From Kingdonia uniflora (Eukaryota > Streptophyta > Magnoliopsida > Ranunculales > Circaeasteraceae), in NCBI GenBank assembly GCA_014058105.1, contig JACGCM010001659.1, positions 4,712,001 to 4,776,000 on the forward strand: DNA of 64,000 bases, given 5' to 3'. Under the pieces are notes generated by a model. The model was not told where the DNA came from. It saw nothing but the letters and a program-made list of their open reading frames with translations, and searched no databases. A program made the translations under genes and the position numbers. This document shows positions 1 to 10,599 of this stretch, one piece after another; positions within the stretch are counted from its first letter, which is position 1, and each line of letters starts with the position of its first letter.

Positions 1-923
1 ATCAGATTTTTAATATTAGTGGGATTTGAATTTTGATGAATTAAAGGGGTTTTTGATTTCTCTTAGCTTCTTATTTTGTTTGTGCTATTAGGTTTTGTAG
101 ATTTAGTCTAATTTGTGACATTAGATGATGATTCGTGAAGCGTAGAAGAACTCTGTGAACTCAAAGGTCTATTTTTGTTTTTTATGATTCGGGTTTTGTT
201 GTAGTTTGTGATTTGGTTTTTTAATTATTGAAAGTGTGTTTTGGTTTTGATTTGAGTTTGATTTACTGATTTGTAGACATGAGGAGCTTCATTGAAACAC
301 TTTAATGGTGAATTTTACCTAAATCATCTTCTCACACTACAAAAATTGAAGTAGATTAAACAATTACAACTTTATTCTTCACTCTCTTATGATACTCTGC
401 TTTGGGTATCTTTATACTGATGTTTTCATGGTTTTTAGTTTTGCTTCGTAATTCAACCAGTTGAAGGAGATGCAGTATTACAGTAACAACTATGTTCAAC
501 CTTCAAAACTATCTCAAATTAACTATGGTGTGAGATCTCTTGGGGGTGTCAGTAGTAGAAATTAAAGTGGTCAGTTTCTTAATCTACCTGCATCTCTTGA
601 TCTTCGTTGCTTTGGCCGAATGGATGTTTCTTTGTTATTTCATGATAGGTATGAAGTAAGCTTATATACTGGTTTTATCGTCTACTGAAGTAATGTGGTA
701 TATCACTATAGTTGTATGTCACAGCACATCCAATAAATCAACAATTTTATTTTTATTTTCCATCCGATATATCAAGTTATATATTGTGTGGTATTTACTG
801 CTTCAACCCATTTTTGGTACAATATAAGTAGCGAGTTCATTGTAAACCATGGATATAGTGCTTCATTTATGTCTCCATGTATTTCATTGGGTGGTATTTT
901 ATAATCTAATTTGTGTGGTTCAG
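1..923. other. AT-rich flank with an unrecognised exon-like stretch
   Basis: No complete gene is visible here. Around 470-655 (+) there is a readable stretch beginning MQYYSNNYVQPSKLSQINYG and ending near a GT dinucleotide after LLFHDRYE, with one in-frame stop. It looks like an eroded coding exon, but I do not recognise the family. It lies just upstream of the EF-Tu fragment in the same orientation, so it could be a further captured gene fragment. The rest is intron-like T-rich sequence. Confidence 0.25.
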
Positions 924-1312
924 GTTGGTATGCCTTCATTAGTTTGTTTTCTAAATAAAGTGGATGATGTTGACGATCAACTTGTGGAAATGGGGCCCCG
1001 TGCTATTTTTATTCGTTTAGATTCAAATATTTATGTGCTTATATTCTTCTAAATTTATCTTTGACTCATTGGATATGGGTGATATGAACATATGTTTTTG
1101 GCAGGGATGCTTAGCTTCTATAAGTTTCCTGAGGATGACTTTCCAATTATCCGTGCCTCAGCTCTCTCGACATTGTAAGGTACAAGCGAGGAAATAGGAA
1201 AAAATGTCATTTTAAAGTTGATGGATGCAATTGATGGAACATATACCAGGACCTGTGTGCCAACTTGACAAGTCCTTCTCTATGCCAGTTGAATTTGTTT
1301 TTTTAATTCAGG
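924..1312 (+). pseudogene. mitochondrial-type elongation factor Tu fragment
   Basis: EF-Tu delivers aminoacyl-tRNA to the organellar ribosome as a GTPase. Only part of domain I is present. An acceptor-like CAG at 921-923 is followed by VGMPSLVCFLNKVDDVDDQ, which contains the NKxD guanine-binding motif. After an intron-like gap, a second exon from about 1104 reads MLSFYKFPEDDFPIIRASAL and continues through EEIGKNVILKLMDAID. A frameshift and stops then break it near QLDKSF, and it ends at a CAG/GT junction near 1312. The order matches a plant nuclear tufM gene with introns, so this is a genomic copy and not a processed one. The P-loop and domains II-III are absent. The next fragment downstream belongs to another gene, PEP carboxykinase, so this is a piece of a composite. 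The family call is firm; the mode of capture is inference. Confidence 0.8.
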
Positions 1313-1529
1313 TATTTTAGTATTTTGTTTGGTAGGCATCTACTCTTTCTTGAGAATATTCACTATAAGACACATGTTGTCTACGATTCTAATAATGCGA
1401 AGCATTTCATTTTGTTGTTGTTGAAATCTCCCGTACCAATTCTTGGCCAGTTTTATCTAAAATCTGAATTCCTGCTTTAGCAAAGTGATAGTCTGTCTTA
1501 GATATGCAGATTTTGCCTCCACACTTCTA

Positions 1530-2200
1530 ACTCGAATCAGAGTCTTGCATGCTCAAACATTTATAATGATGTGCCCAACCATATATGCAGCTATGCTAGC
1601 TGAGAAGATGCATATACACAGTGCTTCAGGGTACCTTGTCAACACCGGATGGGGTGGTGGAAGGTATATATATCGGTTAAATATACAAAATATTTTATGA
1701 TGAATCCCATTGCCGACAATTTCTTAATATGGCAAATACTTGAATAAATACATTTTGCAATTATAGTTCTGGAAATTCATACTAAGCTGCCGTACACCCA
1801 GAAAATCATTGATGCCATCCACTCTGGAAGTCTTTTGAATGCTAGTTTCTCAAAGACTGTAGTTTTTGGTATAAAGATTTCAAACGAGAAATTGTAGGCG
1901 TCCCTGCTGAAATCTTGGAACTGGAGAACAGCGTGAGTTGAATCTTCCTTCTAACTTTTAGTATCTTGGTATTTTTACAGTTTGTTTTTCATAGTAATAT
2001 GTATTTGTGGCTTGTTTTGGTATATACAGTGCACGGATAAGGAGGCGTACAACAATACATTGATGAAACTGGGAGATCTGTTCAAGAAGAATTCTGAGGT
2101 TTTTACAAGTTACAAGATTGGCAAGGGCAACAAACTCACTGAGGAATCCTTGCGGCTAGCCCTATATTCTAACCTTCTACAACGACTTATAAATGTGTAT
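1530..2200 (+). pseudogene. phosphoenolpyruvate carboxykinase (ATP) C-terminal fragment, three exons
   Basis: PEPCK converts oxaloacetate to PEP and CO2 in the plant cytosol. Three consecutive C-terminal exons are visible with intron-like gaps. Exon 1 (about 1530-1665) has [20 protein letters not shown] and then TGWGGGRY. Exon 2 (about 1767-1935) has [20 protein letters not shown] followed by the VGVPAEIL segment, with an in-frame stop. Exon 3 (about 2029-2200) has [20 protein letters not shown] and [13 protein letters not shown]. The whole N-terminal part, including the ATP-binding P-loop, is missing, so no enzyme can be made. Retained introns argue against a reverse-transcribed copy. It follows the EF-Tu fragment after about 220 bp in the same orientation. 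Assignment to PEPCK is confident from several unbroken family-specific blocks. Confidence 0.88.
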
Positions 2201-3694
2201 GTAGTAGGGTATTATCGAGGGTGTGAAAAATAAGTTATTTATATCAAGTAGTAGATGTGTAATAGGCTTTGATGTGTGAAAAATAAGTGGAAGTAAGTCC
2301 TAATATCACATTAATGTTTTTTTTCCCTCAAATTGAAACATATGGAAGGGATGTTTATCTTCCATCAAGCTCAATATCATAAACATTGTGGCCATCACTA
2401 TCAAGCGACTCTCCCTCAAATTTAAGAATAAGTTTAATTTCCTTCATATATTTCTCACCAGTTTCCACGAGAACAACCCTATAATGCTTACAAAAACCTT
2501 CTAATATTCAAGAAATAATGTTCCTAAATTGAGCTTGATGGTTAGAATGGAAGTAAATTTTAATATCACCATACATTCTACTTCATGTTTCTAACAAGTC
2601 ACTAGGATTATATGACAACTTGGTTACGGTAAACTACACCTCAGATTAAGGAGGCCTTTCTCTTAATTCCCGACAACCAAAAGGGAGTAAACCATAAGGG
2701 AGTAAAAACGAAACTGAAAAAATTATCTAAAGAAAAACATGACTGTTTCCTAAGTAATTTTTAACACAAATGAGGGCACATGCGTCAATTATCATTTACC
2801 TATCTCTAAGGGGTTTTGGGTGTGCAATTGAGCTTTGATTTGAGCAAATTAGTTAGGGTTTTAGGTTTTATTTGAATGATTTTGTGATTGGGGTTCATTT
2901 TGGGTTGAGCATTTTGGAATAATTTTGCTATTGGGGTTGAGTATTTTGGGAAATAAGAGGGAAGATTGTGAAAAATGTAAAAGGAAACTTTTTTAGGGTT
3001 TGTAATTTAGCGTTATTGATGGGTTAGTGGTTAGTGTGATTGGGGGCTTTGAATGATTGACTGATTTGTAGTTGTGAATAGGTTTATCAGGGAAGATGAG
3101 CGGAGATAATTTTTTGAAGAAAACTTCATTAAGGAGCGATTGCAGAAAGCGATTTTCTAATATTACAAACACTCAAAAGTGAATCAGTCTACCGAACCAA
3201 GATGGAAAAGGGAGACCCATTTCTACCGGTGTAGATTGCGTTGAATAGTTCCAGAAGGTAGTGCTTAGTTTTTCTCTCCGTTCCCTTTTTTAATGTACAT
3301 TGTTGCGTGGTTAATTTAGCTTACTGAGTCATTGTTATATAAAAATGTTGTATTAGGAAAACACGGCCCTAAAGAGGCTTCTTATGGAGAGAAAGTCCTT
3401 TTATTCGGTGGATTTGTTTCCAGTTATCATATACTATCTTAACTGGGGAAAATGTAGTTGTTTTAATTGGAAGGAGGGGACACAATCTTGTATTGTTCGT
3501 CTTGGTACTGAACATGTAGAGCTTTTGGCATTGCTCACAAAATTTGGAGTTGGAGTTTGACCTTTTAATGTCGTTGGGTCTTGAGCTGCAACATTTTCTT
3601 TTTTCACTTACAACTTCCATATGGTATGTACTCCTTTCTTCCTCTTTTATACTTTAATGTAACTTATTTCATATCATTCATATATATTTTGCAG
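2201..3694. other. gene-fragment-like region, not recognised
   Basis: A short direct repeat of 'tgtgaaaaataag' lies around 2220-2290. On the minus strand at about 2345-2490 a readable segment contains VLVETGEKYMKEIKLILKF and a stop, possibly the last exon of an unknown gene. On the plus strand an ATG at 3097 opens MSGDNFLKKTSLRSDCRKRF, preceded by 5'-UTR-like sequence. It is faintly reminiscent of a shugoshin N-terminus, but the match is too weak to call. The 3360-3640 stretch is open in several frames with no convincing homology. Confidence 0.2.
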
Positions 3695-3800
3695 TGATGT
3701 CTGCTGATAGGGAAACAAGCAGGGTGATGAAAGGTGTTCAACATGGGGCTTGTGGATTTGTGTCCTCCAATAAAAGGGCAATCTCCTCATAAGAACATAG
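3695..3800 (+). pseudogene. type-B response regulator (ARR-B) receiver-domain exon fragment
   Basis: Type-B ARRs are cytokinin-signalling transcription factors with an N-terminal phospho-receiver domain. After an acceptor-like TTTTGCAG at 3687-3694 the plus strand reads VMSADRETSRVMKGVQHGAC. This corresponds to the part of the receiver domain just after the phosphorylated Asp, including the conserved Ser/Thr segment. It continues GFVSSNKRAIS and then meets a stop. In intact genes this point is the start of an exon, which agrees with the acceptor seen here. The invariant Lys region after GAC is degraded and no DNA-binding domain follows. This is a single captured or decayed exon in the same orientation as the EF-Tu and PEPCK pieces upstream. 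Confidence 0.72.
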
Positions 3801-4118
3801 AAATGAGTTAAGGTCTTTTTTGGAGGATGTCAATAAATAAATAATGCTAGAGGTTTTAAGTCATGCCTTCAAAATTAACTTTCATTTTTCATGATGTCTG
3901 CAGGCACTCTTAGTACATATTCTTTATGAAGCTGAAGTTGCCCAACCTACACTGAGCTTGAACCATCAATTTTGGTGGTTAACAAAGCTACTAATTTTTA
4001 TAATTTAGGCATTAGAGGTATGCTCTAAATCTTATTCACTAGATTTTTAAGCAATAAGATCTGTCTTATGGTTAGGTATTTTGTTATAAGTTAATTTTAT
4101 CCTCGATCTCTTCCCTAT
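3801..4118. other. no gene seen
   Basis: The stretch contains one short readable segment after a CAG at 3901-3903 (ALLVHILYEAEVAQPTLSLN, +). I cannot assign it. Otherwise it is AT-rich intron-like sequence. Confidence 0.3.
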
Positions 4119-4191
4119 GAATCCATAAGCTCAAATTGGTAAGAGTTTCTCATACTTTGAGAGGATGATGGTTCGAATCCATCTGGATTCA
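4119..4191 (+). tRNA. tRNA-like sequence (likely tRNA-derived relic)
   Basis: The 73 nt fold as a cloverleaf. The acceptor stem GAATCCA/TGGATTC is perfect (4119-4125 with 4184-4190). A D-arm has GCTC pairing GAGT with one G-T pair and a TTGGTAA loop. The anticodon stem TTCTC/GAGAG has loop ATACTTT, which places ACT at the anticodon position. A perfect T-stem GATGG/CCATC encloses TTCGAAT. Oddities are an extra base before the D-stem, only 3 nt in the variable loop and T at position 37. Box-A-like and box-B-like (GGTTCGAATCC) promoter elements are present. It could be a decayed tRNA, a SINE head or a pseudogene; a working tRNA is unlikely. Confidence 0.4.
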
Positions 4192-5764
4192 CTTGCGTGA
4201 CTGCATTTGTTATCAGCAATACAGTTTTAATGTTGCCTTCCTTAATAATGATAAACATTTATTTCAGGAACTATATGTTACTCCATGGTTCACCTCCATC
4301 TAGGATTTGTTCATTATTTGTTATTCGAATTGTGCATGTATGCCAGTATTACAGTAGTTGAGAGCTTGATGATGGCAATGGCTGGAATTCAGGTAATGCT
4401 AAACGTCACCTCTTTATAAGACCATATTTTTACTGTTGAGGTACACGTCGTGTCTATGCAACACAAGTTGTAGTTGTAATCTTTCATCTGTAACATGATT
4501 TGGTAAGCTTTTATTTTTACTTTATGATTCTTCTACTGCTAAGTTATTTGTAACTTTAAGGCTACGAGGCTTTTAGTCCTTCCAACTTTTGATATTGTAT
4601 ATTACATTACAACTTTCTAATTCCATCCACCAAGTTTAAAGATCTTGTATATTACATTACAACTTTAGTATACAAAGATTTTAACCCTCTTCATGTCTTG
4701 TAAACCCCCTATGTATATTATTTGCTTATATGTTCTTATACGTTCGGTCATCTGTCTTAGTATATGATTTGGTTCAGAGTCAAACTGATTTGGGGTTAAG
4801 GCAACTACATGTTGTAAATCCGAGTATAGGTCTATAGTATTTTTTTTATCTCTTATCTTAAATTGCTTTACTGGAAAACCATGTTGCACTGTTATTATAA
4901 TTTTCATATCTTCCATAGGGTATAAATCATATTTTCAATTACTGGTTCTATGCACCATTAATGTCTAATTAGTAATTGAGCATAACGGTCTAGCATGCGC
5001 GTTAGAGCGTGCCTTAGTGCTCGTATACTTCTAAATGTTATCAGGTAATATCTAATTGTACCAAGATACGAAAAACTGGTTCCTAGAAGGCATATTTTTA
5101 GAAACTGGACTAGGTCAATCAGTGATTGAGTGTTCAATAATATCTTGGGTATTAGAATATATTCAGAAATGACTCTAAGTCGTATTTAAATTAGTCAATA
5201 TTTTGTTTTATCTCTAACCCCTGGTTAGAATAAATAGTATCTAGGGGCATACAATGTTTTAAGATTCTACTAGCTTTCATAAGAGACTAGGTAAATTAAA
5301 ATGTTTACTTACATCTATATAATATAAGAAGGGTTATAATGAAAAACTATAGTATGCTAACCCTATAGTGCTATTTTTATGAAAAATAAAAAATAGTGTC
5401 CTCCTAGAGGTTATACCATTAAATATCATATAAGTTATCGTAAGATACTTGAGTATGTATTAATTTGTTTTCTTATATCACATATAAGTTAGTCAATTTT
5501 TCTATACAAGGCACCCGTTCCCAAAAAAAATTATAAAATATTTTCATAAATAATTTAATAATGGGACCCCCAGGGGTAGGTCCAGTCAATAAACATTTTT
5601 TTAAAAAAATTGACTAAATTTGACCAAAAATTAAGCTTTAAAAGACAATTTTAGTGTCTGGACCGGTCAGACTTGGTCTAGGTCAAGGCCTAGACTGAGT
5701 TGAACAGGTCTAGATTGGTCTGACTTGATCTGATACTTGTCCAACTACAATGTTGATACTTCTC
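4192..5764. other. no gene seen; AT-rich
   Basis: No supported gene is present. Small reading frames here have no recognisable domain. A segment near 5640-5760 holds alternating variants of 'gaccggtcagacttggtc' and its near-complement, a degenerate short-repeat patch leading into the motif cluster that follows. Confidence 0.4.
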
Positions 5765-6115
5765 TTGCTATTGTACTTGCCACGTGTCAGTACCTTATGA
5801 TGCCACGTGTCATTGCTACAATATTGTCACATGTCATTACCCTGTGATGCAACGTGCCTGCTACATTACTTACCACATGTCATCACCATGTGATGCCACA
5901 TGTCTACTTGAGTATGTGGGGACACATGCCACATCAGTAGGTGGGACCTCCAGGTAATACGTTAGCATGCCACGCCAGCACGTGTGGACCCACTGGTGCC
6001 ATGTCAGCACGTGTGGGATCCACTCATTCTGATGACGTCCTCAACCCTAGGGGATGACGTTAGTAGGCTATAAACCCTAGGATGACGTCATCCTTTGGCC
6101 AGCCATCATAATTGT
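5765..6115. repeat. clustered short repeats with CACGTG / CACATG and TGACG cores
   Basis: A unit like 'gatgccacgtgtcat' recurs at short irregular spacing. Perfect CACGTG cores sit at 5781-5786, 5804-5809 and twice more near 5980-6015, with several CACATG or AACGTG variants between them. The right part switches to TGACG/TGACGTCA units (about 6033-6092) combined with 'ccctagg'. These are the core sites for plant bZIP/bHLH factors (G-box, ABRE and as-1 type). This may be a regulatory array in an unrecognised LTR or simply a decayed minisatellite. No coding sequence adjoins it. Confidence 0.55.
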
Positions 6116-7254
6116 TTTTGACAGATTCGTCGTGGTTTTTTGCTATTTTTGTGGCCAATTTCCAGAAGATCTGTTTACTTTCAGAAAGCGTGTAATATAC
6201 GCATGCGATCGTTGGAACGCAGGCTTCGCAACAAAAATAGTACCGTAGTCTAATGCTGATGAAAAGATACCCTAAAATACTTTTGTAAATATCCCTTGGA
6301 AAAGGGCAAAATAGGTAAAAAAAAATGCCCAAAATCTTTGTTATTTCATCAAATCAGATATAAACTTGTAATATACTATAAATCTAACATGTATTAAATC
6401 ATGAAATAACATAATATAACGTAAAGATTGAATTATACCTCTTCAAAATGCTAATTATCCAAAATAAGAGAGAGAGAGAAAGAGAGAGAGAAAGATCCAA
6501 TAAATAAACCAATAGCTCCTCGTAGAGCTGATGCCGATAATGTGTTATACACAAAAGCGAACACAACTATTTAATCACACAATCATAGATATAGAGAGAG
6601 ATGGTAGGCTTTCATTAAGTTAACTTAGGTTATAGAATATAGAGTTCTTATAGGGTTATAAATAGAATCCTTAAAATTCTCTAGGTTAGGAGTCGGTGGA
6701 CAACCCAAATCCAGTTCGGGTTGGGCCCAGATCAAATGGTTCTTAACAATTTTGTGTTTCAATACTCTTTCTCCTCAACAATGAGGGGAGAGAAAGAAAT
6801 TTTGGGTAGCCGCCTTGAACAATTTAATTACGTAGAAAACCTCTTTTTAACTAAAATTAATACGTCAAAAGTATTTGGAAAAGATAAAATTTTCCTTACC
6901 CAATAGATTTATGACACATCACCTATTAAACTTGTTATTTAATTTGAGGAGTTTGGCTTTTGTAGGATATTCAAATCTCATATCCATGTCATACCACTAG
7001 CTAAAATTATAGGTAATCTATATTGGATACTCTAACGATGTGAGGTTAGCACTTCTTTATTCTCTCTTATTAGACATCCATAGACTTTTCGTTGTAGTGG
7101 CATTTCCTCCAGTTGTCCACCATATTAATGAGAACATGCAATTAGTGTTTTATGCTCCAATTAAATTGTTTCTCCTTATGCTTAGTGAACTATATAGTTG
7201 GTACCCGTTAAGTTGGAAACTTATAAGGGGTGTTTGTTTTTTGGGTTACTGCTT
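6116..7254. other. no gene seen; GA-rich microsatellite
   Basis: No supported gene is present. A short GA-rich microsatellite lies near 6468-6495. The stretch around 6520-6560 ('gctgatgccgataatgtg') resembles sequence often found at ends of plant copia LTRs, but no partner or primer-binding site was found. Confidence 0.35.
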
Positions 7255-7709
7255 AGAGCATCTCCTAAAGTACCCACTCACTTGGTTTTTGAGGTGTCAC
7301 CTAGGATTTTCGTTCTCCAAGAGTACCTCACTCACTTGGTTTTTCTCCTCAAAAAGAAAGGTTCAACCTTGATTTTTACCTCGTGATCGAGCGCTTATGT
7401 TTTAGGCGTCTGTATGTTTCCTAATCGGGCGCCTAAGCTTTGGGTGTCCAATTATTTTTTTCTACAAAATTTTAAATCAGGCGCCTAAGTTTTGGGAACC
7501 CAATTGTTTGTTTATTTAATTTCCTTTTTCAAATTGGGTGCCAAACACTTAGAAGCCTGATTAATGTTTTTTAAGGAATTAAATGGGCGCCCAACATTTA
7601 GGCGCTTGTTGAGAAAACCAACTGAGGTACCGCTGGATGAAATTAGACCTCACTCAATTAGATTTTAGTTTTTTTACCCAACTGAGTGAGGTACTTTAGG
7701 AGATTCTCT
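7255..7709. mobile_element. fold-back / MITE-like element with terminal inverted repeats
   Basis: The left end starts AGAGCATCTCCTAAAGTACC, and the complement of the right end starts AGAGAATCTCCTAAAGTACC. The pairing continues through 'tcactca'. The interior carries further inverted copies of a 'gggcgcctaag' motif (about 7420-7610), so much of the element could form a hairpin. No coding capacity is seen. The AGAGCATCTCC terminus is common among plant non-autonomous DNA elements. No convincing target duplication was found, so the superfamily is left open. Confidence 0.6.
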
Positions 7710-8238
7710 TACTAAAGTGCTTAGTAGGGGTATTAAGCACTTTAAGTGGTGTTTATTTTTTCTCTTACTAGCTAGTAGGCAGTTTCCAGTAAGCCAAACG
7801 TAGTAAGCTATTTGACTAGCTTACTAGCCAATAGCCATTTAACACTCCTCTTTTATTTTTCTCCCTATATTGCCCCTCATCACCCATGAAAAATTTGGTA
7901 TTTGATAAAAGAGAAATGCCATAAGGACCCTGAGGTTATAAGCCTAGAAGACCTGACCATTCAGAAGATGCCACGTGTATTGGGAGGATGGGTTACCTTT
8001 TCAACAAGCAAACTTAAGAAATTAAATACAATTTCTTTTTTAAATAAGAGGAAAATGGAGAACGAATGACATTGATTTAGAGACCACGCTATTCGATTTT
8101 TTTAGCGAGTTAAGTATATTTTTGATGAATAATTTGGTATTATTATAACGCATTCAAACGAATAATATAAAATGACATATATATCATCCGAAAAAAATTA
8201 TCATGAAAAAGAATTAATGTGAATAATTTGGTATTAAA
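7710..8238. other. no gene seen
   Basis: AT-rich sequence. Short 'ttactagc' palindromes around 7765-7825 look like a second tiny fold-back remnant. No gene is visible. Confidence 0.35.
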
Positions 8239-8247
8239 TTGTAAATG

Positions 8248-9065
8248 GAGTCTGGATCCTCTACACCACGGTGGAGAGAACAAAACTCTACTCCTCGAAA
8301 TTTATTGACACGTGTCCCTCATTAACTCTTTGTGTTAACTTCTCTCTTTGTTAGTTTTGTAACTTTAAATGTGACGCAAATAACCTTATGTAATTAGTAA
8401 AGAGGTTTTGGTCTCTCTCTCAACTCATCTCTTATGAAAATCTTTATCTCTCCCTCTTTCATTCTAATTATTTAAAGCTTTGTACTGAGAAGTTAATCAT
8501 GCCTATAGGCTAAAGATAGATGAATAACCCTACCTCTTGTAGTCCTGTTAATCATCTTCTCCCATCCTTTGAAATATAGTTTTAATAAGAGTCCCAAACA
8601 CTCTTTCATCTAATCAAATCGAAGAAACCCAAATGATGATGATCAATATAGATAAACAAAGAAATTCCCATATCATATCACAAACAGAGTAAGAAGCTTA
8701 AACTTACTGAAAGTTCACACTCAAATCAAAAATGTTCTTTCTACTCAACTAATTCGAGATGAACTCAGATCAAATTTTTAAACTCCAATTTAGCATACAT
8801 ACTATCAGGTTTATAAAGTAGTAATTTTTTTTTCTCAATTTGATTCTTCATTTTATCTTTCTCTTAGTTAATTGTCTATTTGAGATTCACATAGATAGAG
8901 GAAGAGGCAGAAACTGGTGTCTCCATAAGAAAAAGGGTATTTGCATCATATAATATTAAAAACTAGGTTAGAAATAATAGGGTAAAAGAGGTGAACACGT
9001 GTCTATATATTTATAAAAGGAGTAGAGTTTGATTCTTTCCACCATAGTGGAGAGGACCCAGACTC
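8248..9065. mobile_element. Mutator-like MITE (818 bp, long TIRs)
   Basis: The first 75 or so bases (GAGTCTGGATCCTCTACACC onward) match the reverse complement of the last 75 or so (GAGTCTGGGTCCTCTCCACT onward), including shared 'aaactctactcct' and 'gacacgtgt' blocks. TTGTAAATG (8239-8247) and TTGTAAATA (9066-9074) flank the element, a 9-bp target duplication with one mismatch. Long TIRs and 9-bp duplications are hallmarks of Mutator-like elements. The interior has no transposase and no gene fragment I can identify, so it is a non-autonomous MITE. Confidence 0.8.
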
Positions 9066-9074
9066 TTGTAAATA

Positions 9075-9526
9075 ATGAAAGTGAGACTTGATTTAAGGTT
9101 TGAGTATGATAAATAACATCTTGCACTAAAACGGCAATAAAGTTTTTACCTTACCTCATATCCTAAATCACCTAATGGATAAAGTAATTTTATTTGGGGA
9201 AAAAAAAATCTAAGGGTAAAATTGGTAACCTGCTAACAAAGTTTTCAGGTTACAGAAAAGCTAGGTGGCACTCTCTTATTTGTGGTCACTATACTCTATG
9301 ACCCTAAAGATTTGTATAAATCTTAACAAAGATTCCCCCCCTTGCTCGATCCCTACTCCCTATCCCTCATTTTCTCCCATTTGCAAGTTTGCAAACTCTC
9401 TCTCTCAACTTACTCGTAAACAAACATCCATCTATTGTGAAAAATATTAGGATTGAGAAATATGTATGTATGATGGTAAATGTGGTGGTATTGGTAATAG
9501 AAGTAGTATTTCAAGTTACTTCGTTT
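9075..9526. other. no gene seen
   Basis: AT-rich spacer between the MITE and the CACTA element. No coding or repeat signal is supported. Confidence 0.4.
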
Positions 9527-9911
9527 CACTACAAAAAAAACCACCTTTAGGGATGGTAAAAAAGTGTCCCAAAAGTCTAATTCATCCCTACAACTATTAT
9601 GGACGATAAAGTGTTGTCCCTTTAGGGTGACATCCCAAATACATTAGGGACAAAAATATCCATTTCTAATACTATTAATGACAGCTTTTGAGACGCAAAA
9701 AATCCATCTCTAAAGGTCTTTGTTTTTCAACTCCTTTAGGGATGGAGTACAACCGTCTCTAATACATAATATTAGAGACAAATTTGTTTGTCTCTAAAAG
9801 TATGACACCAAATTTTCCCGCCAGCGCCAATATCATTGGGGATAGATTATTCTATCTCTAATACACAACATTTGAGACAAATTTGTTTGCCTCTAAAAGT
9901 ATGGCACCAAT

Positions 9912-10525
9912 TATAGGGAGCTATCCCTCAATCTAACCAAATTCGAACTACCCCCATATTTCGAGTTACCTTCAAGTCAGACTCATGCATTCAACATGTG
10001 ACATAAACAGTCAGTATTGACACCTACACTACGAACTGATGAAGAACGTGGACCAAGCACAACAGAAAAACATGAACAAGTTAAAGACACCTGTCTCTCA
10101 CGAACTCAACAGTTTCTCAGTCAACCGCTACTTACCACATTGTTCGAAGAACGTGCTTCAGCACGATAAAGAACTGCGAACAAGGCCTATATAAAGAAAA
10201 ATTCCAGAAGAGACAAAGTCCCGAAAAATATACGAGAAATCACTAGAAAAACTATCTTTTATAGATTCTCAAACACCAAAATTTGTATTTACAAGATCAA
10301 GTATTTCTAGTTCGAGAGATCACTTGTAATAAGATACTAGCCTCAAGCAATAAAAGTCATTGTTACTAAAACCCTCAGCTCGAGGTCGTCGTTTTTTACC
10401 TATTCAGAGGTTTTCTATGCTAAATCACATGTATATTTCTTATTTTACATTAGTTTTTGTTACAAGAACATTGGTATAAGAGCTAATTCCAAGCCATCTC
10501 ATGCTTGCAGGATTATGCCATTACA
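9912..10525 (+). repeat. 5' LTR of Tat copy 1
   Basis: It runs from TATAGGGAGCTATCC (ancestral TGTAGGGACC, as in the 3' LTR) to GCCATTACA. It is followed at once by TTTGGCACCATGCGTGG, a decayed form of the primer-binding region typical of Tat elements (TTTGGCGCCGTCTGTGG). The 614 bp compare with 616 bp for the 3' LTR; many point differences indicate age. Confidence 0.92.
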
Positions 10526-10599
10526 TTTGGCACCATGCGTGGAAAAGAAGACATTTCCATAATATCCTAAGGCATATATTCACTCTACTATCAATTATA

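Noticed and set aside
3097..3250. Shugoshin N-terminal exon
   Set aside because: Only a general resemblance around a short basic segment and broken frames; not enough to name.
4119..4191. Functional tRNA-Ser(ACU)
   Set aside because: Anticodon loop has T37, the variable loop is too short and the D-arm is irregular; kept only as a tRNA-like relic.
5300..5530. Helitron with 5' end near 'tctatataatataagaagg' and 3' end near 'aaggcacccg'
   Set aside because: No 3' hairpin with CTRR and no A/T host junction could be shown.
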